Of a stretch of 20,888 bases of DNA, positions 1 through 6,997 are shown in pieces. The notes under the pieces are model-generated. The model made no database searches and was not told the origin of the DNA. It saw only the letters and a list, made by a program, of their open reading frames with translations. Positions within the stretch are counted from its first letter, which is position 1, and every line of letters begins with the position of its first letter. Position numbers and translations under genes: made by a program. Where the stretch lies: the IMG/VR virus record IMGVR_UViG_3300029319_000602, positions 618 to 21,505 of that record; one strand, 5' to 3'. The stretch is from a virus.

Positions 1-1
1 A

Positions 2-832
2 AATTATTTTTTATCCGCTAACTGGTTTTTAGATGATGTAAAAGAAAAAAATGAAGATAAGTTTAATTTTACTCAGATAGACTATAGACTCAAAAATACT
101 TTTCCTTATAAAGCTAAATTTTTATGTTTAAATAGAATAACTAGAGCTCATAGATTATATTTTTTTTATAGGTTAAATCAGTTACCGGATTTATATTACA
201 ATACTTTAATTTCGTTAGCTACTAAAAGTCATGGAAATGGATTAGACTTTACTATGTTTGACCCAGTAGAAGAGCATACATTACCTCATGAAAGGTTATT
301 GAAAGATCCAAAAGAAAGTTTAAAAGTATATAATTTTTTTAAAAATCGTAAATTTAATATTTTTTTAGACGATTATGATAAAAATATAAATTTAGCTAGT
401 AATGTACCTTACGACTTATTTAATACTACTTTTATATCTATTATTACTGAAACTGATGTTAGTGCTGGAAAAGTTTTTATTTCAGAAAAAATAGCAAAAG
501 GTTTTTATTCTAAACAGCCTTTTATTTTATTAGGTAATCCATCTACTTTAGTATATTTAAAAAAATTAGGATTTAAAACTTTTAGCAAATGGATTGATGA
601 AAGTTATGATCAAGAGTATGATTTCAAAAAAAGAATAAATAAGATAATTAAACTTATGAATGATTTGAATAAGTATTCTGATAAAGAATTATTTGATATG
701 AGAAATGAAATGTCCAAAGTATTAGAACATAACCATAATAAGATTATTCAGTATAATGACATGAATAGGGTATTCAAAAAAGTAAATATTTATAAGAAAG
801 AAGACGATAAACAAGTTGTAAAATTAGTATAA
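2..832 (+). CDS. Conserved phage protein, glycosyltransferase-like (5' partial)
   Basis: The frame is open from base 2, so the start lies left of the window; 276 residues are visible. I do not recognise a named family with certainty. The region around 380-620 reads as ITETDVSAG, then ISEKIAKGF, then QPFILLGNPSTL, then GFKTFSKWIDESYD. This order (acidic TE, SEK, a PFIL.G strand-turn, a final acidic patch) recalls the donor-sugar end of GT10-like glycosyltransferases and is common in uncharacterised marine phage proteins. An early CLNRITRAHR segment also fits that group. It ends one codon before the SGNH hydrolase gene, in the same frame, and opens a cassette of sugar-related genes. Function as a sugar transferase is inference; no catalytic residue can be assigned. 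Confidence 0.6.
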   Translation, partial: NYFLSANWFLDDVKEKNEDKFNFTQIDYRLKNTFPYKAKFLCLNRITRAHRLYFFYRLNQLPDLYYNTLISLATKSHGNGLDFTMFDPVEEHTLPHERLLKDPKESLKVYNFFKNRKFNIFLDDYDKNINLASNVPYDLFNTTFISIITETDVSAGKVFISEKIAKGFYSKQPFILLGNPSTLVYLKKLGFKTFSKWIDESYDQEYDFKKRINKIIKLMNDLNKYSDKELFDMRNEMSKVLEHNHNKIIQYNDMNRVFKKVNIYKKEDDKQVVKLV

Positions 833-835
833 GTT

Positions 836-1570
836 TTGAAGTTTAATAGGTTAATAACTTTTGGTGACAGTTCAACATACGGTCATGGATTACCAGACTG
901 TTTTATTCCTCCATATAATGCTGGCGATTATCCTAGTGAGTTAGGTTGGGTAAATATACTCGCTGATAAATTAAATATAGATAAAATAGTTAATTTAGCA
1001 AGACCAGGAGCTTCTAATAGATTTATACTACATAGAATAATTAACTTTAATGATTTTAAAAAAGATGATTTAGTTATAATCCAATTTGCTCATTTAACTA
1101 GAGATTTTTATTTTAAAAATGACAGCAAAATAGAATTTGTAGGCAGTTGGAATTTAGATCCAGATTTAGATTTAGATGTTAATTGGAAGTATTTTTTAGG
1201 TAGAGAAGAATTAGAATATACTTTTAGATCATATGAATATATTCTATCCTGTATAAATTTTATGAAACTCAAAGAAAGCACTTTTCACTGTATGTCAGTT
1301 GAACCTATTGATAATTTTACTAAATTTATAGATAATACTAATGTTGAAGATACTATAGTAGGTTTAGGAAATTACAAATTTACGTCTGCGCTTATTAAAA
1401 ATACTTTTGAAGATATTAAAAAATATTTTACTTTAAAAGATTGCCATCAGGAAACTAATCATTTTTTGAACATACATAAAGATTATGCTTTAGATGGTAC
1501 TCATTGGGGTGAAAAAACCCACAATTTTTGTGCAGAAAAAATACAATATTATTTAGAAAAAAACGATTAA
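836..1570 (+). CDS. SGNH/GDSL-type hydrolase
   Basis: This 244-residue protein has the hallmarks of SGNH hydrolases, which remove acyl or acetyl groups from sugars, lipids or cell-wall polymers. Block I is FGDSSTYG (nucleophile Ser12 in GDS, residues 10-12). GASN (58-61) is a likely oxyanion block, and DGTHW (220-224) supplies the Asp and His of block V. The start is TTG: no ATG lies between the preceding TAA (830-832) and the GDS motif, and the frame is the same as the gene before it, separated only by TAA and GTT. No signal peptide is seen, so it probably acts in the cytoplasm or on the virion. The setting beside a nucleotide-sugar dehydrogenase suggests work on glycans; the substrate is unknown. 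Confidence 0.75.
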   Translation: MKFNRLITFGDSSTYGHGLPDCFIPPYNAGDYPSELGWVNILADKLNIDKIVNLARPGASNRFILHRIINFNDFKKDDLVIIQFAHLTRDFYFKNDSKIEFVGSWNLDPDLDLDVNWKYFLGREELEYTFRSYEYILSCINFMKLKESTFHCMSVEPIDNFTKFIDNTNVEDTIVGLGNYKFTSALIKNTFEDIKKYFTLKDCHQETNHFLNIHKDYALDGTHWGEKTHNFCAEKIQYYLEKND

Positions 1571-1574
1571 TAAA

Positions 1575-2744
1575 ATGAAAATAGGATTTATAGGAGTAGG
1601 TAAGTTAGGTCAGTATGCTGCTGAAGTTATGGCTGAAAAACATAACGTTATAGGTTATGATATTAATGAAGTTAAACCTTCTAACTTCAATATGGTTAGT
1701 TCTATAGAAGAAGTTTGTAAAGATAGAGAATTAATTTTCATTGCTGTACCAACACCTCATGACCCTAAATATGATGGTCGTTATCCAACATCTCATTTAG
1801 ATAATAAAGATTTTGATTATTCTATAGTTAAAGAAGTATTAAGCGAAGTAGATAAACATACTAATAAAGATCAATTAGTAATTTTAATCTCAACCGTACT
1901 ACCAGGGACTATTAGAAGAGAATTTATACCTTTGTGTAATAATTTCAGATTTATTTATAATCCTTATTTAATAGCAATGGGAACTGTAAAATGGGATATG
2001 GTTAATCCTGAAATGGTAATAATAGGTACTGAAGATGGTTCTATGACCGGTGATGCAAAATTATTATTAGATTTCTATTATACTTTTATAAAAGAAGGAA
2101 CTAGATATGAAGTAGGAACTTGGGATGAAGCAGAAGGAATAAAAATATTTTATAATACTTTTATCTCTACTAAAGTAGCATTAGTAAATATGATACAAGA
2201 TGTAGCAGAAAAAAACGGTAATATGAATGCTGATATAGTAGCAGGAGCTTTAGCAAGATCTACTCAACGTATTATGGGACCTGCATATATGAAACCAGGT
2301 ATGGGAGATGGAGGAGGATGTCATCCAAGAGATAATATTGCTTTAAGATATATGGCAGAAAAATTAGACTTAGGATATGATTTATTCGATGCTATTATGC
2401 TTGCTAGAGAAGTTCAAGCGAAAAATTTATCTACTAGATTAGTAATAGAAAGTCAAAAAGATGATTTACCTATAGTAATATTAGGTAAAGCTTTTAAACC
2501 TGATGTAGATTATATTGACGGTTCTTCTTCTATACTAACAGGTAAGTACTGTGAGAGGTTTGGCAGTAAGTTTGAAGTTATATATGACCCAGAAAAACCT
2601 ATTAAAGCTGTTTACTTATTAGCTCATATGGGTAAGTTTCATGATTACGACTTTCCGGAAGGTTCAGTAGTAGTAGATCCTTGGAGAGAATATAAAACTG
2701 ATAAAAATATTAAAGTAATACATTACGGTAATACAAGAAAATGA
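1575..2744 (+). CDS. UDP-glucose/GDP-mannose dehydrogenase family protein
   Basis: Enzymes of this family oxidise the C6 alcohol of a nucleotide sugar twice with NAD+, giving a uronic acid donor for polysaccharides. The 389 residues show an N-terminal Rossmann fold (GFIGVGKLG, 4-12; acidic D29), STVLPGT (106-112), the central helix with K190 and N194, the nucleophile motif GGGCHPRD with Cys249 and Asp253, and a C-terminal domain starting with GKAFKPDVDYIDGSSS. Length matches the family (about 390-450). An oddity is that the family motif with two glutamates (PEFLRE) reads NPYLIAMG here, so both Glu positions are changed (Tyr131, Met135). It may therefore use another nucleotide sugar or be altered in activity. 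It starts 4 bases after the hydrolase gene and overlaps the next gene by 4 bases (ATGA), so the genes are translationally coupled. Confidence 0.88.
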   Translation: MKIGFIGVGKLGQYAAEVMAEKHNVIGYDINEVKPSNFNMVSSIEEVCKDRELIFIAVPTPHDPKYDGRYPTSHLDNKDFDYSIVKEVLSEVDKHTNKDQLVILISTVLPGTIRREFIPLCNNFRFIYNPYLIAMGTVKWDMVNPEMVIIGTEDGSMTGDAKLLLDFYYTFIKEGTRYEVGTWDEAEGIKIFYNTFISTKVALVNMIQDVAEKNGNMNADIVAGALARSTQRIMGPAYMKPGMGDGGGCHPRDNIALRYMAEKLDLGYDLFDAIMLAREVQAKNLSTRLVIESQKDDLPIVILGKAFKPDVDYIDGSSSILTGKYCERFGSKFEVIYDPEKPIKAVYLLAHMGKFHDYDFPEGSVVVDPWREYKTDKNIKVIHYGNTRK

Positions 2745-3400
2745 AAGCTATAATTATATCAGGCTTTTTATTTGATCTTTCAGATAATATAAATCCTTTT
2801 TTAGATAAAGATACAGACCTTTATATTCATACTTGGAATAGCTCTGAAAATTTAAGATGGATTAATAAAGCAAGAAGATTAAAAAAATATGTAAATAATT
2901 TTGAAATTCATATAGAAGATAAAAAATTTGATAATAAATTATTTTCTTATATCTATTCAACTTATAAAGTCGTTAATAATATAAAAGATATAGATCAATA
3001 TGAATATATTATTAAATTTAAACCTAACTTAGATGCAATTAGAATAAAATATAGATTATGCTTACAAGAAAGTTTTAATAAAGCAAAAGTTCAAACTAGA
3101 CCTTTATTATCAGATAAAAATATAGATGATTGTTTTTTTGGTAGCATTTATTATAAAACTTTAGACGAAAGATTATTTACCGGCTTTCCTAAAAGTTTTA
3201 GAAAAGTATTTATAATGCCTGAAAATGAATTTATAAATAAGTCAATAAAATTAAATAATAAATTATTAGAAAAATATAAAGATTACGAAGGTAGTATATT
3301 TTGGACTGAATTAATAGAATCATCAGGAGTTGAAATAATACAAGATTTAAACTTAAAAATACCTAATAATAAAAATTTTAATAATAAAGTTGGATATTAG
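2741..3400 (+). CDS. Putative sugar-transfer related protein
   Basis: A 219-residue protein that I do not recognise by name. The start overlaps the end of the dehydrogenase gene by 4 bases. It opens with a beta strand (KAIIISGF), followed by DTDLYIHTWN (about 24-33) and EYIIKFKPNLDAI in the middle. In many uncharacterised capsule or LPS proteins the paired signatures D.fiHTW and Y..viR.RpD occur in this order and spacing, and those proteins are usually annotated as putative glycosyltransferases. The link is therefore plausible but weak, as the second motif lacks the usual Arg-Pro-Asp. The C-terminal end is Asn/Lys rich and AT driven. Position at the end of the glycan cassette supports a sugar role. 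No terminator is seen after it. Confidence 0.5.
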   Translation: MKAIIISGFLFDLSDNINPFLDKDTDLYIHTWNSSENLRWINKARRLKKYVNNFEIHIEDKKFDNKLFSYIYSTYKVVNNIKDIDQYEYIIKFKPNLDAIRIKYRLCLQESFNKAKVQTRPLLSDKNIDDCFFGSIYYKTLDERLFTGFPKSFRKVFIMPENEFINKSIKLNNKLLEKYKDYEGSIFWTELIESSGVEIIQDLNLKIPNNKNFNNKVGY

Positions 3401-3420
3401 CAATATTTATCTTATATTAT
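3390..3420 (+). promoter_or_regulatory. Promoter-like TTG-N20-TATATTAT
   Basis: TTG at 3390-3392 is followed by exactly 20 bases and TATATTAT at 3413-3420, 21 bases before the ATG of the small coiled-coil gene. The same arrangement occurs at 6185, 16442 and 18283. It resembles the Bacteroidota -33 (TTTG) and -7 (TAnnTTTG) boxes. A TATTTATC element (3404-3411), a variant of the second promoter-like motif in this window, lies between the two boxes. Confidence 0.55.
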
Positions 3421-3441
3421 ATTAAAGTAAATTAATTAGTC

Positions 3442-3687
3442 ATGGCGAAAGCAAAAAAGATTACGAAAAAAGAATTAGAAAGTCTACAGAAAATTAAAAC
3501 TGAAGTTGCAGCTGTAAGAGAAAGAGCAGGTGATTTATACCTTCAGGAAAAGCAAGTTGAAGATGCTAAAAGAAGATTAGATAGTAAATTAGCTTCTATC
3601 AAAAAAGAAGAGCTAGATATTAGTATTGAATTGCAAAAAAAGTACGGCGAAGTTAATATTGATTTAGAGACAGGAGCCATAAGTTAG
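3442..3687 (+). CDS. Small coiled-coil protein, unknown function
   Basis: An 81-residue, highly charged protein. Residues 10-70 form a nearly unbroken Lys/Glu-rich helix with heptad-like Leu, Ile and Val spacing, so a coiled coil is likely; the C-terminal end (VNIDLETGAIS) reads as a short beta strand. No cysteines, signal peptide or membrane segment are present. It stands alone between the glycan cassette and the tail sheath gene, with its own promoter-like element upstream and 155 noncoding bases downstream. I do not recognise a named family. A role as a small structural or chaperone protein would fit its place next to the tail genes but is only a guess. Confidence 0.7.
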   Translation: MAKAKKITKKELESLQKIKTEVAAVRERAGDLYLQEKQVEDAKRRLDSKLASIKKEELDISIELQKKYGEVNIDLETGAIS

Positions 3688-3713
3688 TAAAGATTTTCAC
3701 AATGGGTTTTTTT

Positions 3714-3737
3714 AAAGGAGGTTTTGTAATCTCCTTT
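3714..3737 (+). terminator. Inverted repeat, possible weak terminator
   Basis: AAAGGAG (3714-3720) pairs perfectly with CTCCTTT (3731-3737) across a 10-base loop, 26 bases after the stop codon of the small coiled-coil gene. The stem is followed by CCTATTTATAT and not by a run of T, so it could be a weak terminator or an RNA-processing hairpin. Confidence 0.3.
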
Positions 3738-3739
3738 CC

Positions 3740-3750
3740 TATTTATATAA
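3740..3750 (+). promoter_or_regulatory. TATTTATA promoter-like motif (distal, sheath gene)
   Basis: TATTTATATAA lies 103 bases in front of the sheath ATG. It matches the TATTTATAnTA element that occurs in front of several tail genes in this window. No matching -33 box is seen at the right distance. Confidence 0.35.
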
Positions 3751-3805
3751 AACGAAAACCATACTTATTAAAATTTTATAAGGCCCGGTTTCGATAATAC
3801 TAAGA

Positions 3806-3816
3806 TATTTATTATA
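3806..3816 (+). promoter_or_regulatory. TATTTATT promoter-like motif (proximal, sheath gene)
   Basis: TATTTATTATA lies 37 bases before the sheath ATG. It has one mismatch to TATTTATA but lies at the usual distance. Together with 3740 the sheath gene would have two such elements, in keeping with strong late expression. Confidence 0.45.
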
Positions 3817-3842
3817 GAACTCATTAATTAATAGAAAGAAAC

Positions 3843-5606
3843 ATGGCAGAAACATTAATCTCCCCAGGTGTATTAGCGAGAGAAAATGATATTTCATTTA
3901 TAGCACCTGCTCCTGTCGAAGCTGGCGCTGCTTTTATTGGACCGACAGTATTAGGACCGGTAGAAGAACCTACTGTTGTAACATCATACGGTCAGTATCA
4001 GAGAGTATTTGGTACAACATTTGAATCCGGTTCAAATAAATATGAATTTATGACTTCTCTTGCTGTCAAATCATATTTTAATCAAGGCGGAAACTCAGCA
4101 CTTATTACTAGAGTAGTATCTGGCTCATTTACTAGAGCATCAAGTACTCACGTAACAGCATCAGCAGTTTCAGCTAAACCATTTGCATTAGAGACTTTAG
4201 GTAAAGGATTTATCTATAACGGAGCTCTATCAGCTGATCCAGCAGACATATCACTTAATAGTGATGGTTCATTATCTAGTGGATCTGCAGACAATATCAG
4301 ATGGGAAATTTCTAACGTTGATAATTCAGCAGGTACTTTTTCTTTGATTGTAAGAAGAGGAGATGACAGTACAAAGAATAAAATTATCCTTGAAACATTC
4401 AACGATTTATCATTAGATCCAAACTCAGGAAACTATATCGAAAAAGTAGTAGGAAATCAGTACAATTCTAAAACTACTGATGGAGATGGATCAATTTATA
4501 TTAAGACAGTTGGTGAATACGTAAACAGATCTAAATATGTTAGAGTATCTGCCGTAAATACTCCAACTTTAAATTATCTAGGTACAGACGGAGTTTCTGT
4601 AAATGTAGATTCTAATGATGTTAGCTACTCAGGTTCATTACCAACAGCTGGTCAATCAGGATCATTCTTCGGAGCTACTGGAAAGAATTACCCAGATAAT
4701 AGAAAAGCATTATATTTTGAAGATATTTCAAATACCGATTCTCAAGGATTAGTAGGAGCAAATTATGCTGATTCAATTTCAATCTTAGGAAACAAAGATG
4801 AATATGTATTCAACATTATATCTGCACCAGGTCTAATCTACGATTACGGTACTCATAAAACTCAATTAGATTCAATCATATCTTTAGCAGAGACTAGAGG
4901 AGATTGTATCTCAGTAGTAGACTTAGAGCAATATGGAGCTACAGTATCAAACGTAGTAGCAGCTGCTTCAACAGTAAACAGTTCATATGCTGCAGGATAT
5001 TGGCCATGGCTACAAACTGCTTCTTCTACTGGTAAAAATGTATGGATACCTGCTTCAGTAGTAATACCTGGAGTATATGCATTCACTGATGGAGCTGCGG
5101 CACCATGGTTTGCACCTGCTGGTTTAACTAGAGGTGGTATTTCAGACGTAATCCAAGCTGAAAGAAAATTAACTAGAACTCAAAGAGATACTCTTTACAA
5201 GTCTAACATTAACCCAATTGCTACTTTCCCTGGAGCTGGTATATCAGTATTCGGTCAGAAAACATTGCAAAAGAAGTCAAGTGCTTTAGACAGAGTAAAT
5301 GTAAGAAGATTATTAATCGCTCTGAAGAAGTTTATAGGAGACGTTTCAAGAACTTTAGTATTCGAACAAAATACTACAGCTACAAGAAACAATTTCTTAG
5401 CTCAAGTAAATCCTTACTTAGAATCTGTAGTACAGAGACAAGGTCTATTTGCTTTCAGAGTAGTAATGGATGAAACAAACAACTCAGCAGACGTAATAGA
5501 TAGAAACCAATTAATAGGACAGATATTTATTCAGCCAGCTAAAACAGTAGAATTCATAGTATTAGACTTTACTGTTGAGCCAACTGGAGCGTCTTTTGGA
5601 GGATAA
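3843..5606 (+). CDS. gp18: Tail sheath protein (T4 gp18-like)
   Basis: The 587-residue protein forms the contractile sheath around the tail tube; contraction drives the tube through the host envelope. The N-terminal end has the conserved sheath features: ISPGV (6-10), a GPVEEPT...YGQYQRVFG stretch (38-57) and SYFNQGG..ALITRV (77-91). The C-terminal domain (about 506-587), which carries the interlocking arm and core of the sheath, is well preserved with the segment TRNNFLAQVNPYLESVV and an ending of FIVLDFTVEP. The middle (about 100-280) is Ser/Asp/Gly rich and probably a surface domain. T4 gp18 is 659 residues, so this one is somewhat smaller. C-ending codons (AAC, TTC, TAC, ATC) are commoner than in neighbours, as expected for an abundant protein. 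The tube gene follows 39 bases downstream. Confidence 0.95.
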   Translation: MAETLISPGVLARENDISFIAPAPVEAGAAFIGPTVLGPVEEPTVVTSYGQYQRVFGTTFESGSNKYEFMTSLAVKSYFNQGGNSALITRVVSGSFTRASSTHVTASAVSAKPFALETLGKGFIYNGALSADPADISLNSDGSLSSGSADNIRWEISNVDNSAGTFSLIVRRGDDSTKNKIILETFNDLSLDPNSGNYIEKVVGNQYNSKTTDGDGSIYIKTVGEYVNRSKYVRVSAVNTPTLNYLGTDGVSVNVDSNDVSYSGSLPTAGQSGSFFGATGKNYPDNRKALYFEDISNTDSQGLVGANYADSISILGNKDEYVFNIISAPGLIYDYGTHKTQLDSIISLAETRGDCISVVDLEQYGATVSNVVAAASTVNSSYAAGYWPWLQTASSTGKNVWIPASVVIPGVYAFTDGAAAPWFAPAGLTRGGISDVIQAERKLTRTQRDTLYKSNINPIATFPGAGISVFGQKTLQKKSSALDRVNVRRLLIALKKFIGDVSRTLVFEQNTTATRNNFLAQVNPYLESVVQRQGLFAFRVVMDETNNSADVIDRNQLIGQIFIQPAKTVEFIVLDFTVEPTGASFGG

Positions 5607-5619
5607 TTTAAAAGTAAGA

Positions 5620-5630
5620 TATTTATAATA
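5620..5630 (+). promoter_or_regulatory. TATTTATA promoter-like motif (tube gene)
   Basis: TATTTATAATA begins 26 bases before the tail tube ATG and is identical to the element at 10411. TTTTGG sits about 20 bases upstream, inside the end of the sheath gene, but this is AT-rich sequence and may be chance. Confidence 0.5.
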
Positions 5631-5645
5631 AATAATTAAAACAAA

Positions 5646-6131
5646 ATGGCAGTATTAGATCCAAATGAAATAATGTTCAGAGCCTTCGAACCTAAGGTTC
5701 AAAATAGGTTCATTATGTATATCGATGCTATTCCTTCTTTCATGGTTAAGAACGTTTCAGCTCCTAGCTTTACTGATGAGGAAGTGAAACTAGATCACAT
5801 CAACTCATATAGAAAAATTAGAGGAAAGAGAAATTGGGAAAATATGGATTTAACACTCTATGATCCTGTAACTCCTTCTGGTGCACAAGCTGTAATGGAT
5901 TGGGCTAGACTTTCTTATGAGTCGGTAACTGGAAGAGCAGGATACAGCGATTTCTACAAAAAAGACTTAACACTAAATATTTTAGGACCTGTAGGAGATA
6001 TCGTCTCTGAATGGGTAATCAAAGGTGCTTTTATAGTTAATATGTCACAAGGTTCGTTTGACTGGGCTACATCTGACGTAGCAGAATTAACTATATCAGT
6101 AGCAATGGACTATTGTGTATTGAATTACTAA
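5646..6131 (+). CDS. gp19: Tail tube protein (T4 gp19-like)
   Basis: At 161 residues this matches T4 gp19 (163 residues), whose hexamer rings stack to form the inner tail tube. Conserved features include an N-terminal FEPKVQNRFIMYIDAIPSF segment, the YRKIRGKRNWENMDLTLYDP turn, the ALMDW-like region (AVMDWAR), and the C-terminal strand GAFIVNMSQGSFDW. Its position right after the sheath gene is the standard order of T4-type phages. A strong terminator follows 29 bases after the stop codon, so the tube mRNA should end there. C-ending codons are again more frequent than in most of the window, in keeping with high expression. Confidence 0.95.
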   Translation: MAVLDPNEIMFRAFEPKVQNRFIMYIDAIPSFMVKNVSAPSFTDEEVKLDHINSYRKIRGKRNWENMDLTLYDPVTPSGAQAVMDWARLSYESVTGRAGYSDFYKKDLTLNILGPVGDIVSEWVIKGAFIVNMSQGSFDWATSDVAELTISVAMDYCVLNY

Positions 6132-6159
6132 TATTTAGTTAAAATACTTATTGACTTAG

Positions 6160-6183
6160 AACCCGGAATTATCCGGGTTTTTT
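6160..6183 (+). terminator. Intrinsic terminator after the tail tube gene
   Basis: AACCCGG (6160-6166) pairs with CCGGGTT (6173-6179) over a 6-base loop (AATTAT), followed directly by a run of T to 6183. This is the clearest rho-independent terminator in the window. It would end the sheath-tube transcript before the baseplate and tape-measure genes. Confidence 0.85.
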
Positions 6184-6184
6184 G

Positions 6185-6220
6185 TTGGTCCTAAAAAATA
6201 TTCTTCGTATATTTATATAT
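6185..6220 (+). promoter_or_regulatory. Promoter-like TTG-N20-TATATT with overlapping TATTTATA
   Basis: TTG at 6185-6187, exactly 20 bases, then TATATTTA at 6208-6215. The TATTTATATAT element (6210-6220) overlaps the -7-like box, so both promoter types may be combined. It starts just after the terminator and lies 26-60 bases before the ATG at 6247, a sensible place to restart transcription. Confidence 0.55.
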
Positions 6221-6246
6221 AAACTAGTTTTAAATTAATAAAATTT

Positions 6247-6990
6247 ATGGAAAGTAATAACAAATTCCCAACAGAAGTTATTGATTTACCTTCAAAAGGA
6301 TTACTTTACTCTAAAGATTCACCTCTATCATCCGGAAAAATAGAGATGAAATATATGACTGCTAAAGAAGAAGATATTCTTACTAATCAGAATTATATAG
6401 CTAAAGGTACTGTAATCGACAAACTTCTACAATCTCTTATAGTTGATAAAAAAATTAGCTATAATGATTTATTAGTAGGAGATAAAAATGCTTTACTTAT
6501 AGCTGCACGTGTTTTAGGTTATGGTAAAGATTATACATTTGATTATGCAGGTGAAAAAGTAACATTAGATTTATCACTATTAAATGCTAAAGAAGTAGAT
6601 GAAAGTAATTTTGCCGATGGTAAAAATGAATTTTCTTTTACCTTACCAGCATCAGGAGCTAATATAACTTTTAAATTATTAACTCATAGTGACGAAACTA
6701 AAATAACTAAAGAGATAGAAGGTCTTAAAAGAATAAATAAAGACGTTTCTCCTGAATTATCTACAAGATTAAAATATATGATTACATCTGTAGATGGTGA
6801 TTCAGATACTAAAACAATTCGTGAATTCGTGGATAATAGATTCTTAGCTAGAGACTCAAGAGCATTTCGGACATATGTTTCTGAGATCCAGCCGGACATA
6901 GATCTAACATTCTATCCCGACAATGGTCCGGAGAAGGGGGTGACTATCCCTCTGGGAGTAAACTTTCTTTGGCCTGACGCCACAGTATAG
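6247..6990 (+). CDS. gp26: Baseplate hub/tail-assembly chaperone (T4 gp26-like)
   Basis: The 247-residue product has the order of conserved segments seen in the T4 gp26 baseplate protein family: DLPSKGLLY (13-21), KYMTAKEEDIL (35-45), a GTVIDKLLQSL helix, and DLLVGDKNALLIAARVLGYG (74-93). The later part is charged and ends with IPLGVNFLWPDA. gp26 is needed for hub assembly in T4. The gene lies between tube and tape measure, the spot that in many tailed phages holds a tail-assembly chaperone made in a short and a frameshifted long form. The last 50 codons use G/C-ending codons (CCG, GGG, GTG, CTG, GCC) rare in the rest of the gene. Its stop at 6988 lies in the region where the next ORF is open in the +1 frame. 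Confidence 0.8.
   Translation: MESNNKFPTEVIDLPSKGLLYSKDSPLSSGKIEMKYMTAKEEDILTNQNYIAKGTVIDKLLQSLIVDKKISYNDLLVGDKNALLIAARVLGYGKDYTFDYAGEKVTLDLSLLNAKEVDESNFADGKNEFSFTLPASGANITFKLLTHSDETKITKEIEGLKRINKDVSPELSTRLKYMITSVDGDSDTKTIREFVDNRFLARDSRAFRTYVSEIQPDIDLTFYPDNGPEKGVTIPLGVNFLWPDATV
6962..6990 (+). other. Possible +1 frameshift site (overlap of two ORFs)
   Basis: The frame of the downstream ORF is open from 6962 (just after a TAA at 6959-6961), while the gp26-like frame stops at TAG 6988-6990. Any switch must occur in this stretch and must be +1 (or -2). CTT-T (6967-6970, followed by GG) allows the tRNA on CTT to re-pair with TTT, the same slip used in the bacterial prfB gene, though here the next codon is TGG and not a stop. 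A second option is at GTA just before TAG. Confidence 0.45.
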
Positions 6991-6997
6991 AGCAAGT

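Noticed and set aside
787-794. TATTTATA copy near the end of the first gene
   Set aside because: It lies inside coding sequence, 49 bases before a TTG start, farther than the usual 24-37; chance is likely in such AT-rich DNA.
1952-1961. TATTTATAAT within the dehydrogenase gene
   Set aside because: No gene starts downstream within a sensible distance; it encodes ordinary residues of the protein.
3716-3721. AGGAGG resembling a ribosome binding site
   Set aside because: It is followed by TTTTGTAATC with no usable gene start, and it is explained as one arm of the inverted repeat 3714-3737.
4862-5086. Minus-strand open frames, for example inside the sheath gene and several in the tape measure gene
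   Set aside because: They overlap well-recognised + strand genes, show no family motifs, have biased composition and lack promoters; they mirror the codons of the real genes.
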